The notes beneath the pieces were generated by a model, which saw only the letters and a list, made by a program, of their open reading frames with translations, did no database searches and had not been told where the DNA came from. A DNA stretch of 64,000 nucleotides, taken from contig NZ_JAEUAV010000001.1 of assembly GCF_019511605.1 (NCBI RefSeq), positions 620,001 to 684,000 on the forward strand, in the 5' to 3' direction. Of the stretch, positions 34,965 through 42,602 are shown piece after piece (within the stretch, counting starts at the first letter, position 1; each line of letters starts with the position of its first letter). The translations under genes were made by a program, and so were the position numbers. This DNA is from Paraburkholderia phenoliruptrix (GTDB lineage Bacteria; Pseudomonadota; Gammaproteobacteria; Burkholderiales; Burkholderiaceae).

Positions 34965-35468
34965 TTACTGCTTCGCGACCTGCTGGATGTCGAACGTGAA
35001 GTCCTTCGTGCCGCCGCTTGCCTTGCCTTCGTCGTCCTGGGGCTGGAACGAATACTTGAACTTGCCGAAGTGCAGTGTGATGTTTTCGGTCAGACGCTCG
35101 TCGCCACCGCTGCCACCGGTCGCGACCGACGTGATCAGCACGCCTTCGCTCAGTTCGATCGTAAGGAAGTCCGTTTGCTGACCGGTGGCATTGGTCACGT
35201 ACAGATTGGCGGTTTCAAGTCGCGCGCCCGTGCAGCAGGCGTTGAGAATCGCGTTCGAGCAACTGTCGACGTACTTGGTGATGGTGATGTCCTGGATGTT
35301 CGCCTTGCCGCCCGACGCGTAGCCCGCGCCTGTGTGCAGGTTGCCGGTGTTGCTGACGCCCCACGACCACGCGATGATCGGCACCTCGTTCTTGTGCTTC
35401 GAATGATTGGACGCGCCCTGGATCGTGACCGAACCGGAGCCGAATTTCAGGTGCATATCGAATGCCAT
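34965..35468 (-). CDS. hcp: T6SS tube protein Hcp (TssD)
   Basis: 167 residues, typical Hcp length. The N-terminal AFDMHLKFGSGSVTIQGAS and IIAWSWGVSN, and the C-terminal ITLHFGKFKYSFQPQ, are family features. A strong Shine-Dalgarno (GGGAAGAGG) precedes the ATG, consistent with high expression of the inner tube subunit. 110 nt separate it from tssC. Confidence 0.95.
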   Translation of the reverse strand: MAFDMHLKFGSGSVTIQGASNHSKHKNEVPIIAWSWGVSNTGNLHTGAGYASGGKANIQDITITKYVDSCSNAILNACCTGARLETANLYVTNATGQQTDFLTIELSEGVLITSVATGGSGGDERLTENITLHFGKFKYSFQPQDDEGKASGGTKDFTFDIQQVAKQ

Positions 35469-35578
35469 ATTGACCTCTTCCCGTTGCTAATAAGTGTGCT
35501 CGCCAGTAAGGCGAACGTGGAGCCCGTAGCGTTGGCGCTGCGGACAGGTTCCTTGCATGCTGACGCGGTGCCGCACGC

Positions 35579-37072
35579 CTACGCGGCGAGTGCGGAGGGT
35601 AGGCGCGAGACGAGCCGTAGCGACACCGTCAGTCCTTCCAGCTGGTAATGCGGTTTCAGGAAGAACTTGGACGTGTAGTAGCCAGGGTTGCCTTCGACTT
35701 CCTCGACTACTACCTGTGCCGCGGCGAGCGGCTTGCGCGCCTTGGTTTCTTCGCTCGAGTTCACCGGATCGCCGTCGACGTAGTTCATCACCCAGTTCGA
35801 CAACCAGCTCTCCATCTGCTCACGCGTGCTGAACGAACCGATCTTGTCGCGCACGATGCACTTCAGGTAGTGCGCGAAGCGGCAGCACGCAAACATGTAC
35901 GGCAACCGCGCCGAGAGGTTCGAATTCGCGGTCGCCGACGGATCGTCGTACTCTTCCGGCTTTGCCACTGACTGCGCGCCGATGAACGCGGCAACGTCCG
36001 AGTTCTTGCGGTACACGAGCGGCATCAGACCCATCTTGTCGAGTTCCGCCGAGCGCCTGTCGGTGATCGCAATTTCAGTGGGACACTTTATGTCTACGCC
36101 GCCGTCATCGCTCGGGAAGGCGTGAACCGGCAGGTTCTCGACCGCGCCGCCCGACTCCACGCCGCGAATGCGCGTGCACCAGCCATACAGCTTGAACGAG
36201 CGATTGATGTTCACCGCCATCGAATATGCCGCGTTCTGCCATGTGTATTTCGACGAATCAGCGCCCTCCGTGTCTTCTTCGAAATCGAACTCCTCGACGG
36301 GGTCGGTCTTCGCGCCGTACGGCAGTCGCGCAAGCGTGCGGGGCATCGTCAGCGCCAGGTAACGCGCGTCGTCCATTTCGCGCAGCGAGCGCCAGCCGGC
36401 GTAGTCCGGCGTCGTGAAGATCATCGACAGGTCACGCGGGTTGGCAAGCTCGCTCCAGTTTTCCATGCCGAGCAGGCTCGAATCGGCGGCGGAGATAAAC
36501 GGTGCGTGGGCCGCGGCGGCGATCTGCGAGATGCCGCGCAACATTTCGATATCCTGAGGGCTATGATCGAAGTAATAATCACCGATCAGGCAGCCGTACG
36601 GTTCGCCGCCGAGCTGACCATACTCCTCTTCGTAGATGCGCTTGAACACCGGGCTCTGGTCCCATGCAACGCCTTTAAAGCGCTTGAGGTTCTTCCCCAG
36701 TTCCTTCTTCGACACATTCAGCACGCGAATCTTGAGCATCGGATCGGTCTCCGAATTCGTGACCAGATGATGCAGGCCGCGCCATGCGCCCTCCAGTTTC
36801 TGGAATTGCTCGTGATGCATGATGCGATTCAACTGCTCGGTGATCTTGCGGTCGATCTCCGCGACATACGCATTGATGGTTTGCGTCACGTCGTCGGAGA
36901 CGATGTTCGAATCTTGCAGCACCTGCTCGGCGAGCGTGCGCACGGCCGCCTCGACCTCTTCCCTCGCGCGCTCGTTCTTCGGGCGAAACTCCTTGTTCAG
37001 CAGCGCGGCGAAGTCGCTCGTGGGGCTCAGCGTGCCTTGGGCGGCCGCTTCCAACTGGTTCTGGCTTTCCAT
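35579..37072 (-). CDS. tssC: T6SS sheath large subunit TssC
   Basis: 497 residues. Signature regions include LEGAWRGLHHLVTNSETD, GEPYGCLIGDYYFDHSPQD, and the C-terminal LKPHYQLEGLTVSLRLVSRL. It forms the contractile sheath with TssB. The ATG at 37072 (GAGG 6 nt upstream) is preferred over an in-frame GTG at 37084 that would overlap the tssB stop. Confidence 0.96.
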   Translation of the reverse strand: MESQNQLEAAAQGTLSPTSDFAALLNKEFRPKNERAREEVEAAVRTLAEQVLQDSNIVSDDVTQTINAYVAEIDRKITEQLNRIMHHEQFQKLEGAWRGLHHLVTNSETDPMLKIRVLNVSKKELGKNLKRFKGVAWDQSPVFKRIYEEEYGQLGGEPYGCLIGDYYFDHSPQDIEMLRGISQIAAAAHAPFISAADSSLLGMENWSELANPRDLSMIFTTPDYAGWRSLREMDDARYLALTMPRTLARLPYGAKTDPVEEFDFEEDTEGADSSKYTWQNAAYSMAVNINRSFKLYGWCTRIRGVESGGAVENLPVHAFPSDDGGVDIKCPTEIAITDRRSAELDKMGLMPLVYRKNSDVAAFIGAQSVAKPEEYDDPSATANSNLSARLPYMFACCRFAHYLKCIVRDKIGSFSTREQMESWLSNWVMNYVDGDPVNSSEETKARKPLAAAQVVVEEVEGNPGYYTSKFFLKPHYQLEGLTVSLRLVSRLPSALAA

Positions 37073-37080
37073 GATCGCCC

Positions 37081-37602
37081 TCACTCCTGTCCGGGTTCGG
37101 TGTCAGCAGGCTTTGGCGCGGCGCTTAGCGATTGCAGCAGCGCCGGGTCCTTCAGCGCCTCGGCAATGAGTTTCTCCGCACCGGCCTTGCCGTCGAGATA
37201 AGTACCGAGATTCGCCAGTTGCGTGCGTGCCTGGAGCAGGCGGGCGAGCGCATCGACCTTGCGCGCGACCGCGGCGGGCGAAAAGTCGTCCATGCTTTCG
37301 AACGTCATGTCGACTTCGAGATTGCCTTCGCCCGTCAATGTGTTGGGAACGTTGAAGCTCACTCGCGGCTTCATCGATTGCATGCGGCTGTCGAAGTTAT
37401 CGACATCCACTTCCAACGCCTTGCGCTCTTCTATCGGCGGAAGATCGCCGCTGTTGGCGCCGGACAGATCCGACATCACGCCCATTACAAACGGTATCTG
37501 CACTTTCTTTTGCGCACCGTACAGCTCGACGTCATATTCGATCTGTACGCGCGGCGCACGATTTCGCGCAATGAATTTTTGACTGCTCTGTCTCGTTGCC
37601 AT
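37081..37602 (-). CDS. tssB: T6SS sheath small subunit TssB
   Basis: 173 residues, standard TssB: SSQKFIARNRAPRVQIEYDV, then LPFVMGVMSDLSG-type segment, RKALEVDVDNFDSRM and LARLLQARTQLANLGTYLDG. First gene of the long minus-strand T6SS array. The ATG at 37602 has AGAGGA upstream; the frame is open to 37701 but without support. Two tandem ECF-type promoters lie 115-230 bp upstream. Confidence 0.96.
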   Translation of the reverse strand: MATRQSSQKFIARNRAPRVQIEYDVELYGAQKKVQIPFVMGVMSDLSGANSGDLPPIEERKALEVDVDNFDSRMQSMKPRVSFNVPNTLTGEGNLEVDMTFESMDDFSPAAVARKVDALARLLQARTQLANLGTYLDGKAGAEKLIAEALKDPALLQSLSAAPKPADTEPGQE

Positions 37603-37716
37603 TCGCTCGTTCCTCTGGATGCATTCGGGTTCGGGGTTCGAAAGAGCCGGCGCGTTTGCGACCGGGCGGCTCGCCAGACGCGCCGTGCTGCGCCCGGCCA
37701 TCGTCCACGCTCACAC

Positions 37717-37742
37717 AACAGCGCAGAGTCGTGATCTATTCC
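37717..37742 (-). promoter_or_regulatory. ECF-type promoter, tssB proximal
   Basis: Minus-strand GGAATA (37742-37737), 16-nt spacer, TGTTGTG from 37720. The spacer begins GATC and matches the promoter at 27431-27456 at most positions. Predicted start is about 108 nt before the tssB ATG. Confidence 0.78.
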
Positions 37743-37806
37743 ATGGTTTTTTGAATCGATCCGCTTGAACTCTCGCCCATCGACACAGCCGCCTTCCGCA
37801 CCAACA

Positions 37807-37832
37807 ACATCTGGGCCGGCGTGAATATTCCA
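37807..37832 (-). promoter_or_regulatory. ECF-type promoter, tssB distal
   Basis: Minus-strand GGAATA (37832-37827), 16-nt spacer, TGTTGTT from 37810. It lies exactly 90 bp upstream of the proximal copy in the same direction, so tssB probably has tandem starts. Confidence 0.68.
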
Positions 37833-37863
37833 TCGCTCCATTCATTGCGCGAAAAGATGCCAG

Positions 37864-37883
37864 CTAGTGCACGCCGGCACTAG
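37864..37883. promoter_or_regulatory. 20-bp perfect dyad in the tssB/fecR hub, candidate operator
   Basis: Arms CTAGTGC and GCACTAG around the 6-nt spacer acgccg. It sits 32 bp from the distal tssB -35 box and 26 bp from the fecR-operon -35 box, where one regulator could act on both. The 20-bp length is like LuxR- or TetR-type sites; the binding protein is unknown. Confidence 0.5.
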
Positions 37884-37908
37884 GACTCAACATTCGTCAC
37901 GACGTGCC

Positions 37909-37934
37909 GGAATAATTCCGGGCAGTCGGCTGTT
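37909..37934 (+). promoter_or_regulatory. ECF-type promoter for the FecR/heme-sensor/kinase operon
   Basis: GGAATA at 37909-37914, 16-nt spacer, TGTTCAG from 37931. Both boxes are embedded in small palindromes: CCGGAA-N3-TTCCGG around the first and TGTTCA-G-TGAACA around the second. Predicted start is about 43 nt before the ATG at 37984. Confidence 0.75.
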
Positions 37935-37983
37935 CAGTGAACAACAGTGCTTATGGAACCGTGGCTTCAGTACACCGCACGCA

Positions 37984-39024
37984 ATGACATTCTCCGAAGA
38001 CCCCATACGCTCGTGCCCGATCGCAACGTTGCGCTTCTTACCCGTTTTCCTGCTTGCGCTCGCACCCTATGCCCATGCCGGCTGGACCATTGTGCAAACG
38101 GCCGCACCGGTGACCACGATCCACGAAAGCAGTGTGTATCGGGCTGGCTCGGGTCAACGGCTCGCGCAGGACGATATCGTCGAAACGCCGGCAAGCTCCA
38201 ATGGAATCGTTCAGATGCAGGACGAGACGGGCAATGTGCTTGCGCTCGGAGGCGACACAAGCGTGTTGCTCGCGCGCGATGGCCGTGTCGCGTTACTGCG
38301 CGGCTGGCTGAAAGTGCAGCACGCCTGCACTGCGGCCCGTTGCGTGGTGCCGGTCGTGGATACGGAGCGCATGCGTGTGACGCCGGCCGAGCGCAGCGCG
38401 CTCGTGATTGCGGCGTCCACGCCGGCTTATGGCGACGCGTACGCCGTGTTTTGCGAAAGCGGGTCCGCAAAAATCGGCACACCAGGCAAGCCGCATGGAA
38501 AGCCGGCACAAATCGCAATATCCACCCATGAGTTCGCACGGCTTTCGAAAGCGAACGCCGGCATTGCCGTTTCGGCGCGTCTTGACCCTGCGTTCGTGGC
38601 CGCGATGCCGCTAGCGTTCCGCGACGCGTTGCGGCTCTTGCCGTTGCTGCCTGCGCCTGTTCCTGCTGCTCCCGCCGCTCCCGCCGCGCCGCGCACGGCA
38701 AGCGCATCGGCGCCCGACTCGCGCCCCGTGATTTATGCGGACGTGTCTGACTGGCTGCACAGCACGCTTGCGGTACGAACAGATCCTGGCACGCGCTTTA
38801 CTCAACGCTTTGGCGCTCGCTTGTCAGACCCGGCCTTCCGCCGCGACATCCGGCAAAACCTGCGCGATCTGCCCGACTGGCGGCCGCTCCTGCAGCCGCC
38901 TATCAAGCCGCTGATGAAGCCGCTTGTGAACCCGCTTACCCCACGACAACCGGCACCTGCCAGGTGGTCCGGCACAGCCGCCCCTGCCTCTCCGTCTTCC
39001 GCATCCGTATGGGCTCGACCATGA
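37984..39024 (+). CDS. Exported FecR-domain-like protein
   Basis: 346 residues. An N-terminal signal peptide ends near AHA-GW (about residue 32). The mature N-terminal half (SVYRAGSGQRLAQDDIVETP, QDETGNVLALGGDTSVLLAR) has the beta-strand pattern of FecR-type periplasmic sensing domains. The C-terminus is Ala/Pro-rich with KPLMKPLVNPL repeats. The ATG at 37984 follows the predicted promoter; the upstream part of the open frame is ignored. Its stop overlaps the next start (ATGA). Likely a periplasmic signal protein for the coupled sensor and kinase; no partner is proven. Confidence 0.72.
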   Translation: MTFSEDPIRSCPIATLRFLPVFLLALAPYAHAGWTIVQTAAPVTTIHESSVYRAGSGQRLAQDDIVETPASSNGIVQMQDETGNVLALGGDTSVLLARDGRVALLRGWLKVQHACTAARCVVPVVDTERMRVTPAERSALVIAASTPAYGDAYAVFCESGSAKIGTPGKPHGKPAQIAISTHEFARLSKANAGIAVSARLDPAFVAAMPLAFRDALRLLPLLPAPVPAAPAAPAAPRTASASAPDSRPVIYADVSDWLHSTLAVRTDPGTRFTQRFGARLSDPAFRRDIRQNLRDLPDWRPLLQPPIKPLMKPLVNPLTPRQPAPARWSGTAAPASPSSASVWARP

Positions 39025-39941
39025 AGCTATCACTCGCCATCAAGTTCAACCTCGTGTTCATCACCATCTTTGCGATTGGACTGAGCGCGGCGGGCATCGT
39101 CGCAGATCATGTGTTGCAGCAACAGTCGCTCGACGAAACCCGCCACGACGCCAATGTGCTCATGAGCGCCGCCGAGGCGATGCAGGACTACACCGCGAAG
39201 CACATCACGCCGTTACTCTCGACACAGATTCAGTATTCGTTCGTGCCTGAGTCGGTGCCCGCGTTTTCGGCCATCGAAATGCTCAACACACTGCAGGGCG
39301 CGTTCCCGAACTTCTCTTACCGTTCGACGATGCTCAACCCGACCAACCCACGCGACCGCCCTACCGATTGGGAATCCGAAGTGATTGCTCATCTGCACGA
39401 CAAGCCCGCTTTGAAGGAGGTGACGGGCGAGCGGCGCACGCCGGGTGGCGAACAACTGCTTTTTCTGGCGCGTCCCAGCAGAATCACGGATGCGGCCTGC
39501 ATGCAGTGTCACAGCACGCCGTCGGCGGCGCCACGCACTATGCTCGACAAGTACGGACCGGCGAACGGATTTGGCTGGACCATGAACGACGTGATCGGCG
39601 CAGAGTTCGTTTCGGTGCCGATGTCTGAATCGATCGCACGCGGCCGGGCACTGTGGCGCAGCTTCATGACGGCACTCAGCGTGGTGTTCGCGGTCGTGCT
39701 GGTGGTGCTGAACGTGATGGTGCACGTACTCGTCACGCGGCGCCTGCAGGCTCTCTCCCGTGCCGCGGACGAAGTAAGCCTCGGCAAACTCGGCGACGTC
39801 GAGTTGCCCACACGCGGCAGCGACGAGATTGCCTCGCTCGCGGTGTCGTTCGGACGGATGCGGACCAGTCTCGTAACGGCCTTCGAGATACTCGATGAAA
39901 CCGGTGCGGCCGCAACCGTTCCGCACGGCTTGCAGCCATGA
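39021..39941 (+). CDS. Membrane heme-c sensor, Tll0287-like (DUF3365) with HAMP domain
   Basis: 306 residues. Transmembrane helix 1 at about 8-28, a periplasmic sensor with the heme-c attachment motif CMQCH (Cys160, Cys163, His164) set in a Tll0287-like context (PTDWESEVIAHLHD, FLARPSRITDAACMQC), helix 2 at about 215-238 and a HAMP linker at about 239-290. There is no output domain after HAMP, so the signal must pass to a partner, probably the kinase whose start overlaps this stop (ATGA). Ligand may be heme redox state or NO/oxygen; unknown. Confidence 0.82.
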   Translation: MKLSLAIKFNLVFITIFAIGLSAAGIVADHVLQQQSLDETRHDANVLMSAAEAMQDYTAKHITPLLSTQIQYSFVPESVPAFSAIEMLNTLQGAFPNFSYRSTMLNPTNPRDRPTDWESEVIAHLHDKPALKEVTGERRTPGGEQLLFLARPSRITDAACMQCHSTPSAAPRTMLDKYGPANGFGWTMNDVIGAEFVSVPMSESIARGRALWRSFMTALSVVFAVVLVVLNVMVHVLVTRRLQALSRAADEVSLGKLGDVELPTRGSDEIASLAVSFGRMRTSLVTAFEILDETGAAATVPHGLQP

Positions 39942-41428
39942 GCGCGATGAACGCAACGAGCGCAGCGCCGCGGCAGATCGGCCGTTATCTGGTTGACGGG
40001 GTGCTCGGACGCGGCGCGATGGGCACCGTCTACCTTGCCACCGACCCGCATATCCAGCGGCAAGTTGCGCTCAAGACAATCAACCCGGAGTTGCTGCGCG
40101 ATTCGCCTGAAGCGGGCAGCGCAGCCGACGCGGAACTGCCCGCGCGCTTCATCAACGAAGCGCGTGCGGCCGGGCGCCTCGTGCATCCGCATATTGTCAG
40201 CGTGTTCGACTATGGAGAGGCCGACGGCGTCCCGTTCATTGCGCTCGAATATGTGCGAGGAGAAACGCTAGCCACTCGGCTTGCGAAAGAAGCCGTGCAT
40301 GGCACGCGGTTGCCGCTCGCGCGCACGCTGACGTGGTTCGCGCAGTTGCTGGACGCGCTTGCATACGCACACGAGGCCGGCGTGATCCATCGCGACATCA
40401 AGCCGGCCAATCTGCTGATCGCACCGCGTGGCGAATGCAAGATCGCCGACTTCGGCATCGCACAACTGGACACGGGCCGTCTGACACAAATGGGCATGAT
40501 GATCGGCACGCCTGCCTATATGTCGCCCGAGCAGTACACGGGCGCGCCTATCGACGCACGCAGTGATCTCTTTTCGGCAGGCATCGTGCTGTACGAGATG
40601 CTGACCGGCAAGTGCCCGTTTGCGGGCTCGTCGGCAGCTGTGATGCAGCAGGTGCTGAACAGCGTGCCGCCTGCGCCGTCGAGCGAAGCGCCCGGCCTTC
40701 CTGCGTCGCTCGATGCGATGGTGCAAAAGGCGCTCGGAAAGCAGCCCGAGGCACGCTACCTGTCCGCGCAAAGCTGGCGCGTCGAGCTGCTCAGTCTGCT
40801 GGATACGCTCGCGGCTAAACGCGATGCCGACGAGACGGTAGTGGCGACGCCCGGAAACCGCGGGGCGCTTTTACCGCCGCTTTTACCGCCGCTTCCACCG
40901 CCGCCCCCACGGGTCGCCACCGGCACTGCTGACGCGGTATCCGCCAGCTCCGTCATCTGGCCTGCAGAATTGCTGGCGCAGATCGAAGAGCGGCTTGCGA
41001 GCCACGTCGGGCCGGTCGCTTCTCTGCTCGTGCGGCGTGCGGCGGCACACGCAACGAATCCGCAAATGTTGGCGGCGCAGCTCGCGCGTCATCTTCCCGA
41101 CGAAGAGACGCGTCATCACTTCGATACGCTGCTGCAACGGCATACTGGCGCGCCGCGAGCCGTGTCTTCGCGGCCGGAGAGCGAGAGTATTCAACCTCCG
41201 GCAGGTGGCACTTCCGCAAAGGCACGCGTGCCCGATGCCGCGCACATCGAAGCCGCCACACGGCAGCTAGCAACGCATATCGGGCCCGTGGCCCGTATCG
41301 TCGCGCAGCGCGCAGCGCTGGGCGCCGATACTGCAACCTTTCACAACCGGCTCGCCGATGCACTTCCCGCCACCGTCGATAGAACCGCGTTTCTCCGTGC
41401 GCTGAGCGAGCGGCTTCCTGACGCTTAG
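39938..41428 (+). CDS. Soluble Ser/Thr protein kinase with two C-terminal repeats
   Basis: 496 residues. Complete RD kinase at about 16-285: GRGAMGTVY, Lys46, HRDIKPAN with Asp152, DFGIAQ at 171-176, TPAYMSPEQY. A Pro run (312-324) leads to two related ~55-residue repeats, 345-401 and 436-494, each with a L-A-x-H-V/I-G-P-V-A core followed by LLxRRAA- or VAQRAA-like residues and ending in RALSERL or FDTLLQR. No transmembrane helix, so it is likely recruited to the HAMP sensor encoded just before it. Its target could be the T6SS FHA protein or the sigma/anti-sigma pair. Confidence 0.9.
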   Translation: MSAMNATSAAPRQIGRYLVDGVLGRGAMGTVYLATDPHIQRQVALKTINPELLRDSPEAGSAADAELPARFINEARAAGRLVHPHIVSVFDYGEADGVPFIALEYVRGETLATRLAKEAVHGTRLPLARTLTWFAQLLDALAYAHEAGVIHRDIKPANLLIAPRGECKIADFGIAQLDTGRLTQMGMMIGTPAYMSPEQYTGAPIDARSDLFSAGIVLYEMLTGKCPFAGSSAAVMQQVLNSVPPAPSSEAPGLPASLDAMVQKALGKQPEARYLSAQSWRVELLSLLDTLAAKRDADETVVATPGNRGALLPPLLPPLPPPPPRVATGTADAVSASSVIWPAELLAQIEERLASHVGPVASLLVRRAAAHATNPQMLAAQLARHLPDEETRHHFDTLLQRHTGAPRAVSSRPESESIQPPAGGTSAKARVPDAAHIEAATRQLATHIGPVARIVAQRAALGADTATFHNRLADALPATVDRTAFLRALSERLPDA

Positions 41429-41521
41429 GAACACTGAATGGGCGCTGAAGGGGTGCCATTGCATCGGCGTAAGCGTTCGCGTTGACGCTCGCATGCAAAC
41501 GGCTAGCCGGCGAGAATCCGC

Positions 41522-42442
41522 TTATGCCGGCTCGCCTTGAGGAGAACGATTGTCGAGCGTATTCACCAGTACCAGCAGCAGATGATTCACAGGCGTAGGA
41601 ATTCCTAGCGCAGCGCCACGACGCGCGATATGTCCGTTGAGATGTTCGATTTCACTACGCCTGCCCCGCGACAGGTCTTGCGCCGTCGACGAATACTGGC
41701 CCGCTGGAATGGTCTCCATGATGGTTCGCACGGTCTGATCGGCATCGCTCGAAATGCCGACACCGTCAGCACGGCCAACCGCAATGCATTCCGCGACGAT
41801 ATCGCGCATCGCTATTTCGACGCCATGTCCGCCGCGGCGGCGCAATTCGCCAAATGGCAATTGCGTTAGAGCAGACATCGCGTTGTACGCGCAATTAAGA
41901 ATCAGTTTCCCCCACAGCGCACCGCGAACATTTGTGGACAGCTCAGTCCCGATTCCGGCGCTGTTCAATATCTGTGCGATATGCTGGCTCCCACTGAATG
42001 TCTTTTCTATGATCAGCTCGCCGCTACCGTGATGCCGTACGTGGCCGGCACCGGCCATCTCGCACGCAACATAGACTGCCGCCGAAGAGACTTGCTGCGG
42101 TATCACGCTCCGTACGCGCTCGGCGTTGTCCACGCCGTTCTGTAACGTCAGCACGAAAGCGCTGCTTTCCAGATATGGCCGCATCGCAAGCGCGGCCTCC
42201 TCCGTGTCGGATGATTTGACGCAAAAGAGAACGAGCTCGGCATTCGCCACGCCCTTCGCATCGGTGCTGGCCGATACAGGAACATACTCGTCGAACTGTG
42301 CGCTTTCGAAACGCAGGCCACGCTGCTCAATGGCCGACACGTGCTCCAGCCGGCCGATCAGCGTGACCGCGTGCCCGGCGCGGGCGAGCATGCCGCCGTA
42401 AAAGCAACCCACTGCACCCGCGCCCATGACTGCTACTTTCAT
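41522..42442 (-). CDS. Ketopantoate reductase-like (PanE/ApbA family) oxidoreductase
   Basis: 306 residues. N-terminal NADP motif GAGAVGCFYGGMLARAG, catalytic-lysine region RGALWGKLILNCAYNAMSAL (Lys near the centre) and the C-terminal STAQDLSRGRRSEIEHLNG motif of the family. Members reduce 2-ketopantoate or other 2-oxo acids; the substrate here is open because no pantothenate gene is near. It converges with the kinase gene and has an ECF-type promoter 72-97 bp upstream. Confidence 0.87.
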   Translation of the reverse strand: MKVAVMGAGAVGCFYGGMLARAGHAVTLIGRLEHVSAIEQRGLRFESAQFDEYVPVSASTDAKGVANAELVLFCVKSSDTEEAALAMRPYLESSAFVLTLQNGVDNAERVRSVIPQQVSSAAVYVACEMAGAGHVRHHGSGELIIEKTFSGSQHIAQILNSAGIGTELSTNVRGALWGKLILNCAYNAMSALTQLPFGELRRRGGHGVEIAMRDIVAECIAVGRADGVGISSDADQTVRTIMETIPAGQYSSTAQDLSRGRRSEIEHLNGHIARRGAALGIPTPVNHLLLVLVNTLDNRSPQGEPA

Positions 42443-42513
42443 TCAATCCTCGAATGGCATGTTCAACCACATTAATGGAGCGTCGCGCGTGCTTGCCGCG
42501 CTGCTTCCTGCAA

Positions 42514-42539
42514 AACACCCGTTATTCGCCGCTTATTCC
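42514..42539 (-). promoter_or_regulatory. ECF-type promoter for the ketopantoate reductase-like gene
   Basis: Minus-strand GGAATA (42539-42534), 16-nt spacer, TGTTTTG from 42517. Predicted start is about 65 nt before the ATG at 42442. Confidence 0.62.
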
Positions 42540-42602
42540 ACTGACTACGCGCATGCGTTGATGCCGGCCGGGCGAACAGCTCTGCGAAAACCACTGTTCT
42601 CT

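Larger units (their letters stand above)
37603..37983. other. Divergent control region between tssB and the FecR/heme-sensor/kinase operon
   Basis: 381 bp without a gene. It holds two minus-strand ECF-type promoters (37717-37742 and 37807-37832), one plus-strand copy (37909-37934) and, between them, a 20-bp perfect dyad (37864-37883). Both divergent operons thus appear to be controlled from one compact hub by the same promoter class. Confidence 0.7.

Noticed and set aside
37603..37760. Sigma-54 promoter for tssB
   Set aside because: No GG-N10-GC pair in TGGCAC/TTGC context was found, while two ECF-type elements are present.
37907..37943. Two perfect palindromes (CCGGAA-N3-TTCCGG and TGTTCA-G-TGAACA) as independent operators
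   Set aside because: They coincide exactly with the -35 and -10 boxes of the ECF-type promoter, so the promoter is the simpler reading. Repressor binding stays possible and is noted there.
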